Below, in pieces: positions 7,187 to 16,400 of a stretch of 64,000 nucleotides of DNA. The stretch is from NCBI GenBank assembly GCA_937981995.1, contig CALJNC010000027.1, forward strand, positions 1 to 64,000. The letters are read 5' to 3'. The notes beneath the pieces were generated by a model that saw only the letters and a program-made list of their open reading frames with translations, ran no database searches and was not told the DNA's origin. The position numbers and the translations under genes are program-made. Within the stretch, counting starts at the first letter, position 1; each line of letters opens with the position of its first letter. This DNA comes from an uncultured Chitinophagaceae bacterium. Its GTDB lineage: Bacteria; Bacteroidota; Bacteroidia; Chitinophagales; Chitinophagaceae.

Positions 7187-8710
7187 ATGCTAACCAAAAT
7201 CATTGTCCTTTCCATTTACGTTGCCATACTTTTTATAATTGGTTGGGTAGCATCCAAGCGTGTGAATACCATGAGCGATTACTACGTAGGTGGTAAAAAT
7301 CTTGGATTTTGGGCCGTGGCATTTTCGGCACGTGCTACCGGCGAAAGTGGTTGGCTATTAATAGGACTAACGGGTATGGGTGCTATGTCTGGCTTATCAG
7401 CTTATTGGGTAGTAGTTGGCGAAGTACTAGGTGTAGCCGTTTCTTGGTGGCTCATGGCCAAAAAATTTAAACGAAAATCTGACCAATACCAATCCATTAC
7501 TGTACCTGATTATTTACAATCGCATTTTAAAAGTTCTACGAGTACCTTACGCATAATTGCCGCATCGGTTCTAGCCATATTTGTTGTCATATATGTAAGT
7601 GCTCAAATTGATGCTACTGGGGTTGCTTTTGAATCTATGCTAGGTGGGAGGCAACATTTGTTTGGCGATGTTTATACAAATATTACGTATCACTGGGGCG
7701 CTATAATTGGTTTCTTGATTGTGTTGGCCTACATATTCATTGGTGGATTTGTAGCGGTGGTTTGGTCTGATTTCTTTCAAGGGGTCCTCATGTTTTTTGG
7801 ACTCATTTTATTGCCAATTGTTGTTTGGTTTCAAATGGATCATGGACAAGGAATTATTGATGGCCTAAATAGTATTGACCCAGCCCTTACAAATATTTGG
7901 GGCGGACATGAAGATGTTTGGATGAATATTTTTGCCATGTTGGGCTTTGCAATGATTGGCCTAGGTTTTTTGGGCTCGCCGCAGGTTTATGTGCGATTTA
8001 TGTCTATCAAAGAAGAAAGCGAAATAGACAAGGGAAAATGGGTAGCTGTCATCTTTACTTTATTGACCGATGCTGCAGCTGTAACCATTGGAATTTTAGC
8101 AAGAATATTTTTTACCGAACAAGGTGATGACCCTGTTGCACTATTGGGTGTTGGAGGTAAAGAAGTATTGGATATGGTTACTACTCAATTCTTACCCAAT
8201 GTATTAATTGCCGTTTATGTGGCTATCGTATTATCTGCTATAATGAGCACCATTGACAGCTTGTTGGTATTAGCTTCTAGTGCTATAACTCGCGACTTCT
8301 ATCAAAAGATTTTTAGGCCCGATCTCAAAGACGAAGAGCTTACCAATATTTCCCGAATGGTTACCTTGGCAATGGCATTATTGGCTTTGGGCTTAGCCAT
8401 GCTAACGGCCTACCTCTCGCCAGAACGGCAAATTTTCTGGACAATGATTTTTGGATGGTCTGGCATTGCAGCTACCTTTTGCCCTGTTATTATTCTTTCA
8501 CTTTTTTGGAAAGGCTACACTGAAAAAGGAGCAATAGCTTCCATGATTTCTGGTTTCTTATGTGTCCCAATATTTAAGTTCTATTTTCAAAACTTGGAGA
8601 GTGTAGGTGCTTATTTTGAAAAACTAGATGTGCTTGCACCTTCGTTTGCGGTAGCAATGATAGTAGGTGTTATCGTAAGTAAAATCACTAAAAAGCAATA
8701 TGTTTCTTAA
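7187..8710 (+). CDS. Sodium:solute symporter, PutP-like
   Basis: 507 residues, about 13 hydrophobic segments. The SDYYVGGKNLGFW start and SARATGESGWLLIGLTGMG stretch (residues about 43-62) match the PutP/proline branch of the solute:sodium symporter family (SSS), where the SGWL motif lies next to the Na+ and substrate sites. It sits in the inner membrane and imports a small organic solute with Na+. Proline is the default guess; a link to sulfur amino acids or taurine is suggested only by its neighbours. ATG start 4 nt after TATATTCG, one mismatch from TAnnTTTG. Confidence 0.85.
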   Translation: MLTKIIVLSIYVAILFIIGWVASKRVNTMSDYYVGGKNLGFWAVAFSARATGESGWLLIGLTGMGAMSGLSAYWVVVGEVLGVAVSWWLMAKKFKRKSDQYQSITVPDYLQSHFKSSTSTLRIIAASVLAIFVVIYVSAQIDATGVAFESMLGGRQHLFGDVYTNITYHWGAIIGFLIVLAYIFIGGFVAVVWSDFFQGVLMFFGLILLPIVVWFQMDHGQGIIDGLNSIDPALTNIWGGHEDVWMNIFAMLGFAMIGLGFLGSPQVYVRFMSIKEESEIDKGKWVAVIFTLLTDAAAVTIGILARIFFTEQGDDPVALLGVGGKEVLDMVTTQFLPNVLIAVYVAIVLSAIMSTIDSLLVLASSAITRDFYQKIFRPDLKDEELTNISRMVTLAMALLALGLAMLTAYLSPERQIFWTMIFGWSGIAATFCPVIILSLFWKGYTEKGAIASMISGFLCVPIFKFYFQNLESVGAYFEKLDVLAPSFAVAMIVGVIVSKITKKQYVS

Positions 8711-8784
8711 TCAAATAGTTCTTAAAGAAAAACTAAAGTTGTAATTATTTATAACACTCCCCGTCTGTTTATAAAATAAGAACC

Positions 8785-9204
8785 ATGAACAGATTAGTCC
8801 TTTTACTTTTAGCAGCAACACTAACCATTACATCTTGTAAAAAAGAAGACACTCCTAAAACTGTTGACAATGATTTTATGCCTGCGGCTACGGATTCATT
8901 AATTGCCATGGGGAATTTTATTAATGAAGTACACCCTACAAGTGGCATAGTAAAACTTTATCAAAACGATACAGATTATACTTTAGAAATTGAAAATTTA
9001 CAATCTGATAATGGACCCGATTTGAGAGTATATATATCAGCAGATAAGGGAATTAGCAACTCAATTTCCTTAGGAGCACTTAAGGCAGTAAGTGGAAATT
9101 TTTCCTATACTTTCCCAAGAAGCTCTGATATTTCAAATAAGGATAACGTCCTTATTTGGTGCGAGGATTTTAGCGTCCTTTTTGGATCGGCTATTTTACA
9201 ATAA
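8785..9204 (+). CDS. DM13-domain lipoprotein
   Basis: 139 residues. Lipoprotein signal with C18 in TITSC, followed by a DM13 domain (residues about 38-138): GIVKLYQ, a PDLRVYIS strand and the closing NVLIWCEDFSVLFGSA segment with the conserved Cys of the family. DM13 is a small beta-sandwich proposed to take part in electron transfer or redox reactions at the cell surface. It lies between the symporter and a convergent J-domain gene with only 1 nt separating the stops. Function beyond the domain is not known. Confidence 0.8.
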   Translation: MNRLVLLLLAATLTITSCKKEDTPKTVDNDFMPAATDSLIAMGNFINEVHPTSGIVKLYQNDTDYTLEIENLQSDNGPDLRVYISADKGISNSISLGALKAVSGNFSYTFPRSSDISNKDNVLIWCEDFSVLFGSAILQ

Positions 9205-9205
9205 G

Positions 9206-9670
9206 CTATAATGCAATGGGCGCTTTCTCTTCTTCCTGCGCCTTCTTGCTTTGTCTGTACGTATAAGCGTGTAGCACATTTCTTTTTGCAAATCGTAATT
9301 GCTTAGCGGCATTTAAAAACTTCAAATATTGATTTTTAGCAATGCCAAAATATTCATAGGTAGCGCCATTCATAAAAGTAATTTCAAGCAATAAACCTTT
9401 GTGTTTAAAATCGTCAATGCCCGTTTCTATCGTTGCTAAATATTCCTTTTCGTTCGCTTTTTTTGTTTCCTGTGCTATACTTACCAAAAAATGGTAGCCA
9501 TCAATAATCTCTTTGCCTTTCAGTTTGGCTTCTTCATGCATAGGATCAGTTTCTTGAAACTTATCGGGGTGCCATTCCTTTACTAAATTACGATAGGTGG
9601 TTTTTAATGCTTTTAAATCCGTTGCCGGAGTTACATTAAATAGCTTTTTATATTGAGCAATTCGCTTCAT
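9206..9670 (-). CDS. J-domain protein with KTSC domain
   Basis: 154 residues. The N-terminal 65 residues form a J-domain with the HPD motif (EWHPDKF, residues about 33-39), which stimulates the ATPase of a DnaK/Hsp70. Residues about 85-140 match the KTSC domain (FMNGATYEYFGI followed by a helix), a small module of unknown function. It lacks the zinc-finger and client-binding domains of DnaJ, so it is probably a specialised co-chaperone or RNA-linked J-protein. Start ATG; no promoter match seen. Confidence 0.82.
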   Translation of the reverse strand: MKRIAQYKKLFNVTPATDLKALKTTYRNLVKEWHPDKFQETDPMHEEAKLKGKEIIDGYHFLVSIAQETKKANEKEYLATIETGIDDFKHKGLLLEITFMNGATYEYFGIAKNQYLKFLNAAKQLRFAKRNVLHAYTYRQSKKAQEEEKAPIAL

Positions 9671-9803
9671 AGTCAGTGGTTTGAGGTGCGCGAAGTTAGG
9701 AATATATAAATAGCCGCCTGTGTTTATTTTGTTATTGACAATTCATGAAAAAATTGCCTTTAGCTTACCAAAACCTCATTAGGCTCTGTATTTTAGCAAA
9801 CTC

Positions 9804-11639
9804 ATGAAAAATTTATTTTTATTTCTTATCGTTTTAATTACAATAGCATCATGTGATTCTATTGACTCCACGTATAATACTTTCCCTGAAGGTGAAAAAG
9901 ATCATACCAATTCAAACTTTGACAAAGCAAAAACTAAGCACCTAGATTGGAATGCCGAAATTAATTTTGACGAGAAAAAAATTAATGCAACCGCTAAATG
10001 GACTTTTGAAAACAAAGGAACCGACGAGCTAATTTTAGACATTAAGGATATAGAAGTAAGTAAAGTAGTACTAGCGGATAAGGAAGTTGAATTTGAAATA
10101 AGAGCGGTTGACTCCATGGGCGATGCGCTAATTATTCCTATTGGTAAAAATGATAGCACCGTTGAAATTACCTACTCAGCTGGAGGTGGTGTAGCTATTC
10201 AATGGTTAGCAAAAGAACAAACTGCTGGTAAAAAAATGCCATACTTGTTTACCCAATGTGAGAGTATTTATGCTAGAACACTTGTACCTTGCCAGGATGC
10301 TCCTGCTAATAGAATTACTTACAACGCAACGGTAAAAGTACCTACTGGAATGATGGCAGTAATGAGCGCAAAAAACCCAAAACAAAAAAATGCAGAAGGA
10401 ATATATAAGTTTGAAATGGAACTCCCAATTGTAACTTATATGATTGCTTTGGCTGCAGGTGATATTGAATATAAAGCAATTGACGCACGCAGCGGAGTAT
10501 ATACTGAACCTTCTATGCTGGCAAAGTGCGCACGAGAATTAGAAGATATTCCTTCCATGATAGCAGCCGCTGAAAAATTAGGCGGCCCTTACCCTTGGGG
10601 TAATTACGACGTTTTAGTATGCCCACCCTCCTTTCCTATTGGAGGAATGGAAAACCCACGATTGACATTTGCTACGCCTACAATAATTGCAGGAGATAAA
10701 AGTCTAGTTTCTTTAATTGCCCATGAGCTAGCGCATAGCTGGAGTGGAAATTTAGTTACCAATAGCAATTGGAATGACCTATGGCTAAACGAAGGCTTCA
10801 CTTCATACTTTGAAAAAAGAATTATGGAAGAAATAACCGATAAGGATTATACCGAAATGCTTTGGGAAATTGCTTACCAAGATTTACAGGCTGACTTAAA
10901 AGATTTTAAAGAAAATAAATGGAATGACACACGATTAAAAGTTGATCTCAAAAACCGTCACCCTGAGGAGTGTTTCTCTGCCATACCATATGACAAAGGA
11001 GCATTATTTTTAAGAACATTAGAAGAAACGGTAGGCCGTGAAAAGTTTGATATATGGTTATCAAAGTATTTTGCTGCTCATAAATTCACACCAATGAACA
11101 CTGGCATGGCAGTTAAGTATATGGAAGAAAACTTAGACTTGCAAAATGCCGATATTGATATCCAAGAATGGATTTTCAAACCCGGCCTTCCTGAGAAAAC
11201 AGCTTATGTTTTCCCTAAGCGTTTTAAAAAGATTGACGATGCAACTAAAACTTTTTTAGCCAACCCTAGAAATGCTGAGTCCTTAAACGCAAGATCATGG
11301 AGCACGCATGAATGGTTATACTTCCTGCGCAAATTACCTAAACCTATGGAAACTAAAACCTTGCGTACGCTAGATGCAAGTTATGCTCTTACAGGGATAG
11401 GCAACTCGGAAATTGCAGATGAATGGTATTTACAAGCGATTGCTTCAAAGTATGAAAGAGCCTACCCTGCTATGGAAAAATTTCTAAAATCTGTAGGGCG
11501 TAAAAAGTTCTTAGAACCACTTTATAAGGAACTGGTAAAAACTGAAGATGGTAAAAAACTAGCTATTCGTATTTTGGATGAGGCAGCGCCCAACTATCAT
11601 CCATTAGCAGCTAGAAAAATGCGCACAATTGTAAAATAA
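9804..11639 (+). CDS. M1 family metallopeptidase (lipoprotein aminopeptidase)
   Basis: 611 residues. Lipoprotein signal with C17 (TIASC). The GGMEN exopeptidase motif is at 280-284 and the zinc site HELAH (307-311) with E330 in WLNEGFTSYFE as the third ligand. The C-terminal helical domain (about 480-610) resembles leukotriene A4 hydrolase rather than the long aminopeptidase N tail. It should remove N-terminal amino acids from peptides, probably in the periplasm or at the outer membrane. It is convergent with the AtpI-like gene (10 nt between stops). All catalytic residues are present. Confidence 0.93.
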   Translation: MKNLFLFLIVLITIASCDSIDSTYNTFPEGEKDHTNSNFDKAKTKHLDWNAEINFDEKKINATAKWTFENKGTDELILDIKDIEVSKVVLADKEVEFEIRAVDSMGDALIIPIGKNDSTVEITYSAGGGVAIQWLAKEQTAGKKMPYLFTQCESIYARTLVPCQDAPANRITYNATVKVPTGMMAVMSAKNPKQKNAEGIYKFEMELPIVTYMIALAAGDIEYKAIDARSGVYTEPSMLAKCARELEDIPSMIAAAEKLGGPYPWGNYDVLVCPPSFPIGGMENPRLTFATPTIIAGDKSLVSLIAHELAHSWSGNLVTNSNWNDLWLNEGFTSYFEKRIMEEITDKDYTEMLWEIAYQDLQADLKDFKENKWNDTRLKVDLKNRHPEECFSAIPYDKGALFLRTLEETVGREKFDIWLSKYFAAHKFTPMNTGMAVKYMEENLDLQNADIDIQEWIFKPGLPEKTAYVFPKRFKKIDDATKTFLANPRNAESLNARSWSTHEWLYFLRKLPKPMETKTLRTLDASYALTGIGNSEIADEWYLQAIASKYERAYPAMEKFLKSVGRKKFLEPLYKELVKTEDGKKLAIRILDEAAPNYHPLAARKMRTIVK

Positions 11640-11649
11640 TTTCAAGCTA

Positions 11650-12024
11650 CTATTTAGTTCTTGAAGACTTTGCAAGAAAACCCGTTTCAATGGTTGTGTA
11701 TATGATATACATAAACATGAGGCCCATTATGTCGCCTAAATTTATATCCTCTCTATTCATTACAATATAAATAAGACCAAAAAGAATAGCCAGGAAAAAT
11801 TTAAGAAAAGTCCCGCCCATTACGCCACGAACAAATTGACCATTATTCTCACTACGAGTATACTTACTTCCTATGGCATAGGATAAAATTGATAAGGCAA
11901 AAATTACAGCATTCCCTATCATCATTACATTAAAGCTAAAGGCATCAGATTGTTTTAAAACAAAAATAATGGCCGTAAGTACAGCAAATAAAGCAACTAG
12001 TATTGTATAAAATTTTTTATTCAT
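11650..12024 (-). CDS. AtpI-like small membrane protein of the ATP synthase leader cluster
   Basis: 124 residues with four hydrophobic segments (about 5-25, 33-52, 75-97, 100-118). It does not carry a clear domain signature, but its size, topology and place after atpZ match the protein found between atpZ and atpB in many Bacteroidota ATP synthase operons. Its ATG overlaps the atpZ stop by 4 nt, so translation is likely coupled. In this window the gene after it is the convergent M1 peptidase, not atpB. It may assist assembly of the c-ring or Mg2+ uptake, as proposed for AtpI; inference. Confidence 0.65.
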   Translation of the reverse strand: MNKKFYTILVALFAVLTAIIFVLKQSDAFSFNVMMIGNAVIFALSILSYAIGSKYTRSENNGQFVRGVMGGTFLKFFLAILFGLIYIVMNREDINLGDIMGLMFMYIIYTTIETGFLAKSSRTK

Positions 12025-12221
12025 TTTTTCTTATTTGTATCTCGTATTACTTGGTATAAAAAACTACCCAAAGCAATAAGAGGTAGTAAAAGTAAAAATA
12101 TTGGAAATGATAATTCAAAGTATTGGTCTAATTTATAACCAATAAAAAAAGCCACACCTAGTGTGGCCAATATTTGAAATGCCATACCGGCATATTTCTT
12201 TAATTCATTATTACCCCGCAT
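12021..12221 (-). CDS. atpZ: AtpZ/AtpI family protein
   Basis: 66 residues with two membrane helices (about 9-28 and 33-55), a Gly in each helix (GVAFFIGYKLD) and the ALGSFLYQVIRD end typical of AtpZ-type F1Fo accessory proteins. The reading frame is open further upstream, but that part runs in a shadow frame of the bactofilin gene; the ATG at 12221 overlaps the bactofilin stop by 11 nt and gives the correct family length. AtpZ proteins are thought to help Fo assembly or act as Mg2+/Ca2+ channels with AtpI. The cluster lacks the ATP synthase structural genes. Confidence 0.75.
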   Translation of the reverse strand: MRGNNELKKYAGMAFQILATLGVAFFIGYKLDQYFELSFPIFLLLLPLIALGSFLYQVIRDTNKKK

Positions 12222-12726
12222 TAGAAGAACTAGGCGCACTTGTGCTAGCGCCTGGGGTTGGAGTAGCTGGCTTAGGACTAGCAGGAACAGTTGCTGCTGT
12301 ACCCATGCTACAATTACCATTAAACTGCACACCACTTTCCATTACTAATTTACCAGTTTGTATATCTCCGTCTACTTTTGCGCTGGATTTAAGGAAAAGG
12401 ATATCAGCTACTTTAAGCTTACCGTCTACTTTACCCGAAATTTCAGCATGTTGACAAAGCACATCGCCTTCCACAGTTCCTGCAGAACCAATTACAACCT
12501 TCCCTTTTGAAGTTAATGTTCCTTTTACAACTCCTTCGATTTGTATATTACCTTCAATTTTCACATTACCATCAATCTGCGTACCTTGAGATATAATAGT
12601 TGAACCTCCCGACCTTGTAGGACTTGGCGTTGGAGCAGCCGTTGCAGTAGGAGTAGGTCTTGGTGCTGGTGAAGGGTTTGAAGGCGCTTCTGGCTTCGTA
12701 TCTTTATTGCTTGAAAAAATAGACAT
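12211..12726 (-). CDS. Bactofilin (polymer-forming cytoskeletal protein)
   Basis: 171 residues from the ATG at 12726. A Pro/Ala/Thr-rich N-terminal tail is followed by the bactofilin beta-helix (residues about 45-140): STIISQGTQIDGNVKIEGNIQIEG with regularly spaced Gly and hydrophobics, then a disordered Pro/Ala/Ser tail. Bactofilins polymerise without nucleotide and organise cell-wall enzymes. An in-frame TTG at 12750 lies inside the -7 promoter element (TATCTTTG) and is therefore rejected. The neighbour upstream is an M23-type membrane protein lacking its peptidase domain; bactofilin and M23 peptidase genes are commonly paired. Confidence 0.9.
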   Translation of the reverse strand: MSIFSSNKDTKPEAPSNPSPAPRPTPTATAAPTPSPTRSGGSTIISQGTQIDGNVKIEGNIQIEGVVKGTLTSKGKVVIGSAGTVEGDVLCQHAEISGKVDGKLKVADILFLKSSAKVDGDIQTGKLVMESGVQFNGNCSMGTAATVPASPKPATPTPGASTSAPSSSNAG

Positions 12727-12747
12727 AATTTTATATAAGAATTTTGC

Positions 12748-12755
12748 CAAAGATA
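12748..12755 (-). promoter_or_regulatory. Bactofilin operon promoter -7 element
   Basis: TATCTTTG on the minus strand, an exact TAnnTTTG match, 21 nt before the bactofilin ATG. It decides against the TTG start at 12750 and would drive bactofilin, atpZ and the AtpI-like gene. Confidence 0.55.
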
Positions 12756-12837
12756 ATAAAACAGAAATATCTTAAAAGAGATATGCTAAATTTATTAAAG
12801 TTTTTTTGATTGAGAAAAAAGTGAATGTAAGGTCTAA

Positions 12838-13326
12838 TTATTTTTTACGATTGGTACCTGGCTGAAGCAATATTTTTTTAGCTATTTTATTACGCGTTTC
12901 TACCTTCTCCACGTTTTGCATGCCAGCGCTCATTAATTCTTGGGTACTTAGGCTATTTGTATCTTTTACCATGGTAGTGTCCATTACGTTAAGAGCATTT
13001 TGTACTAATTTAAAGGAAGCTCTTTCATAATTTTCAAGTGAATCAACTTGTTGCTGTAATTGTATTATTTTATTACGACTATTTTGTGTCTCAAAACCAG
13101 GTATATAGTACTTTATAGGTGTAAAAAGGAATAAAAAACTAAGCAAAAGAAAAGAACCTACTATAAAAATTGAAACGAAAGCATAGAGGCTCTTTTTGGT
13201 TAAGGCAAAATGCAGCATTTCCTCTCCGTCTATGGCATTTCTAATCCTTAAGTCATAGGGTGCATTCATCCTTTTGAAGAAATTCTTCAAAAGATGACGC
13301 CTCCCTACCCCGCTCACTTTCTTCAT
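12838..13326 (-). CDS. Membrane-anchored coiled-coil protein, M23-peptidase N-terminal module without peptidase
   Basis: 162 residues: a cytoplasmic basic segment, one membrane helix (about 50-72), the FTPIKYYIPGF motif just outside it, and a coiled coil (about 80-105). This order is that of the N-terminal half of the M23 (LytM) metallopeptidases that partner bactofilins in Bacteroidota. The protein stops where the peptidase domain should begin, and no M23 zinc motif is found in any frame of the following gap (12751-12837). It may be a truncated gene or a regulatory paralogue. It lies 112 nt upstream of the bactofilin ATG on the same strand. Confidence 0.6.
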   Translation of the reverse strand: MKKVSGVGRRHLLKNFFKRMNAPYDLRIRNAIDGEEMLHFALTKKSLYAFVSIFIVGSFLLLSFLFLFTPIKYYIPGFETQNSRNKIIQLQQQVDSLENYERASFKLVQNALNVMDTTMVKDTNSLSTQELMSAGMQNVEKVETRNKIAKKILLQPGTNRKK

Positions 13327-13451
13327 GAACAGCTAAGATATTGAATTAGACCATAAGTTTAAAAATTGTTCCCCTATATCCTAATTCCTGCGCAGCCTTT
13401 ATTAATCTTGGATTTAAGTAATTATTATGTTTTTTATAACGTTAATTAAAA

Positions 13452-13459
13452 TATTTTTG
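13452..13459 (+). promoter_or_regulatory. Promoter -7 element for the PorW-like gene
   Basis: TATTTTTG, an exact TAnnTTTG match, 21 nt before the TTG start codon. No clear -33 element at the usual distance. GTAGGAG directly after it may be part of the short leader. Confidence 0.4.
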
Positions 13460-13480
13460 TAGGAGTTCTAAAATCTTAAT

Positions 13481-16400
13481 TTGTCACATTTAAAGCGCTT
13501 TGCGTTCATGCTGTTTATTTTGTTAGCTACCATGGTAGCTCAAAATTGTTATGGGCAAACAAATTCGGATACTGAAAAAGCAAGACTGCGATATGAAAAT
13601 GAACTTAAGCGAAAAGATAGCATAATTAATGCTGCAAAGCTTAGACGTAAACAAGACTCCATTCAACGTGTAGTAAAAAAACAGCAACTCATACAATATC
13701 GGGATAGTATGAAACGTGCTATTGTGGAACGTAGAAGATTAGATAGTGTAAAACGAGCTGAGTTAAAATTAAAGTTGCTTGCTGAGCGCAAAAAGCAAGA
13801 CAGCATACGTAATGCCCAACGCGAAGAACTTCAACGGGTAATTGCAGAAAGAAAAAGAATTGCAGATAGTATGCGCGTGGTGCGTAAGGCGCGAACAGAT
13901 AGCATGTCAGCAGCTAGAACCAAAGCAAGATTGGCGCGAGAAGCATTAAAAAAATATAAAAACAGCAAACGATACAAAGACAGTGTAGCCCAAGTGCGTC
14001 AAGTACGGCGAGACAGCATAAAAAATGAACGGGATACCCGACTAGCTAAAATTAAAGAAGAGCGAACCCGGAAGCTAGACAGCATAAAAAAGGTAAGAAC
14101 AGCTCAAATAGCAAAAGTAAAAAAAGATCGACAGCGGATTATGGATAGCACCATAGCCGCCCGCACTAAGTATACCGACAGTGTACGCACGGCCCGGAAA
14201 AAACTTACCGAAGCTTTAAAACTGGCCAGAGTAAAAAGAAAAGACTCCTTAGAGAAAGTAAGGAGCAAAGCTAAAATTGCCACGGCTAAAAATAAGAAAA
14301 AGCAGAAATCAATATCGGAATTAAAAAAAGAAGAAGCTGATAAAATACATGCTCGAAAACAAGGAAGTTGGACAAATGAAAAACTCCTAAAAAAGGGTTG
14401 GAATATAAAGCGTCGTATTTGGCAAAATACGGTTACAAGGTATAATTCGTATTACAATGCTGAGCGCAAGTACTCCGATGCTATGACCCGATTAACCGAT
14501 CGATATAAAGAATCATTTACTGAGCAAATTTCGCTTTACCCATATGATTTGGAGAGTGGGCTTTCCGCAGTCGGAAGTGATATGGACACGGTAATAAAAA
14601 AATGTGCTTATGATACCCATATCCATGACCCTAGGTCTAAATGGTTTGACAATCTTTATTTATTAATGGGTAAAGCGTTTTTCTTTAAGAATGATTATGA
14701 TGGTGCCATCACAGCTTTTCAATATGTAGTCAATGAGTATAAAGATGGCGATGCTAAAAAGAAACAAAAAAGAGGCTATGTAAAACTTCCTGAGCTCAAC
14801 GAAATAAAACTTGATAAAGAAAATAAAGTAAGGCTAGCTACAGAAGAAAAACGCACAGGACTAAAACTCCTAGCCCACCACCCTATACGCAATGAAGCTT
14901 TATTATGGCTAGCACGGGCGCATACTAAAAACCAACAATTTAGCGAAGCACAATCATTGCTTACTATTATGAAAGAGGATAAAATTTTCCCTGATAGATT
15001 ACGTAGTGATTTATATATGGCTATGGCTGAGTTTAATTTTGAACAAGGAAATGACTTATCTGCAATTGAGCCTTTAGAAAAAGCGCTCAAACAAAAATCA
15101 ATAAGTAAAGAAAAGAAAAATAGGGTCAGTTACTTACTTGCTCAATTGTATGCCCAGGATGGCAACCTAACAAGATCTAATGAATATTTCAACAATGCAT
15201 TAAAGGAAAAGCTGTCTATTGAAATGGAATATTTTACCAAATTAAACTTAGCTCAAAATGCCATTAGTGGTAACGGAAATAAAGCAGAAGCAATAAAAGG
15301 ATTAGAATCACTTGCACGGGCAGATAAGTTTGATAAGTGGAAAGCTCAATCTTATTTAAGCCTAGGAAAAATACTACAAGATACGGAACCAGAAACTGCG
15401 TTGAAAAACTTTAATAGCTCTCTAACTTCTGAAAAAAATAAAAATTTAAAAGCAGCTGCTTTTTTAGGAAAGGGTGAAATATATTACGAACAAGCTAAGT
15501 ATGCCAAAGCAAAATTAGCCTATGACTCAGTAGTTATTTTTTCAAAAAATGCTAAACCTGCCTTAGCCAATATGGAGCAAGTGCAATTGCGTAAAGAGGT
15601 ACTAGAAAGCTTAATAAAATATACAGACATTATAAGTACAGAAGATAGCTTGCAAGCTCTTTCTCGTAAAAGTGAAAAAGAACAAATTACGGTTATTAAA
15701 AAAGAGCTACGCCGCATTGCCAAGGAGAAAAAAGACAAAATCAAAGCAGAAAGTGCTAAGCTACAAGCGGTGCAACTCACACCTGGGAAATTTGATAAAA
15801 ACGCATGGTATTTTTATAAAAACACAACCGTGCAACAAGGCCTTGTAGAATTTAAAACCAAATGGGGCGAAAGAAAACTAAACGATAATTGGCGTAGAAG
15901 TGCCAGCCAAGGAATTAATGCAGGTGGAATTTTAGCTGGAACGGATAGCACATTAAATAATGCTAAACAAAGTGTAAGTAAAAATGCTGAGGTAAGAAAT
16001 TTACTTGCGCAATTATATCGAACACCATCTGATTTTACTGAGTCAGATGATAAAATAAAAGAAGCTTACTTTCAACTTGGACTTATATATTCTTCTCGAT
16101 TAGAAGAATATACTAAAAGCATACAAACTTTAGAAGCACTGAATTTAAGATATCAAAATCATGATCAAATAGCAGCTACATATTATAGTATGGCATTGAG
16201 TTATGAAAAATTAAATCAAAAGGCTAAAGCAGATGCCTTGCATACTAAAATCAAAAAAGAATTTCCTAATAGCCAATTTGCAAAACTCATACAAGGCAAC
16301 TCAGCTGAAGCAAATAAAAAATATGCACTGATAGAAGAAATGTATGATACGGCTTATCAAATGCTACAACGTTATGAATACAACAATGCTTTAAGTAATG

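Noticed and set aside
12222-12335. Upstream extension of the atpZ reading frame
   Set aside because: That part runs in a shadow frame of the bactofilin gene; the ATG at 12221 gives the family length.
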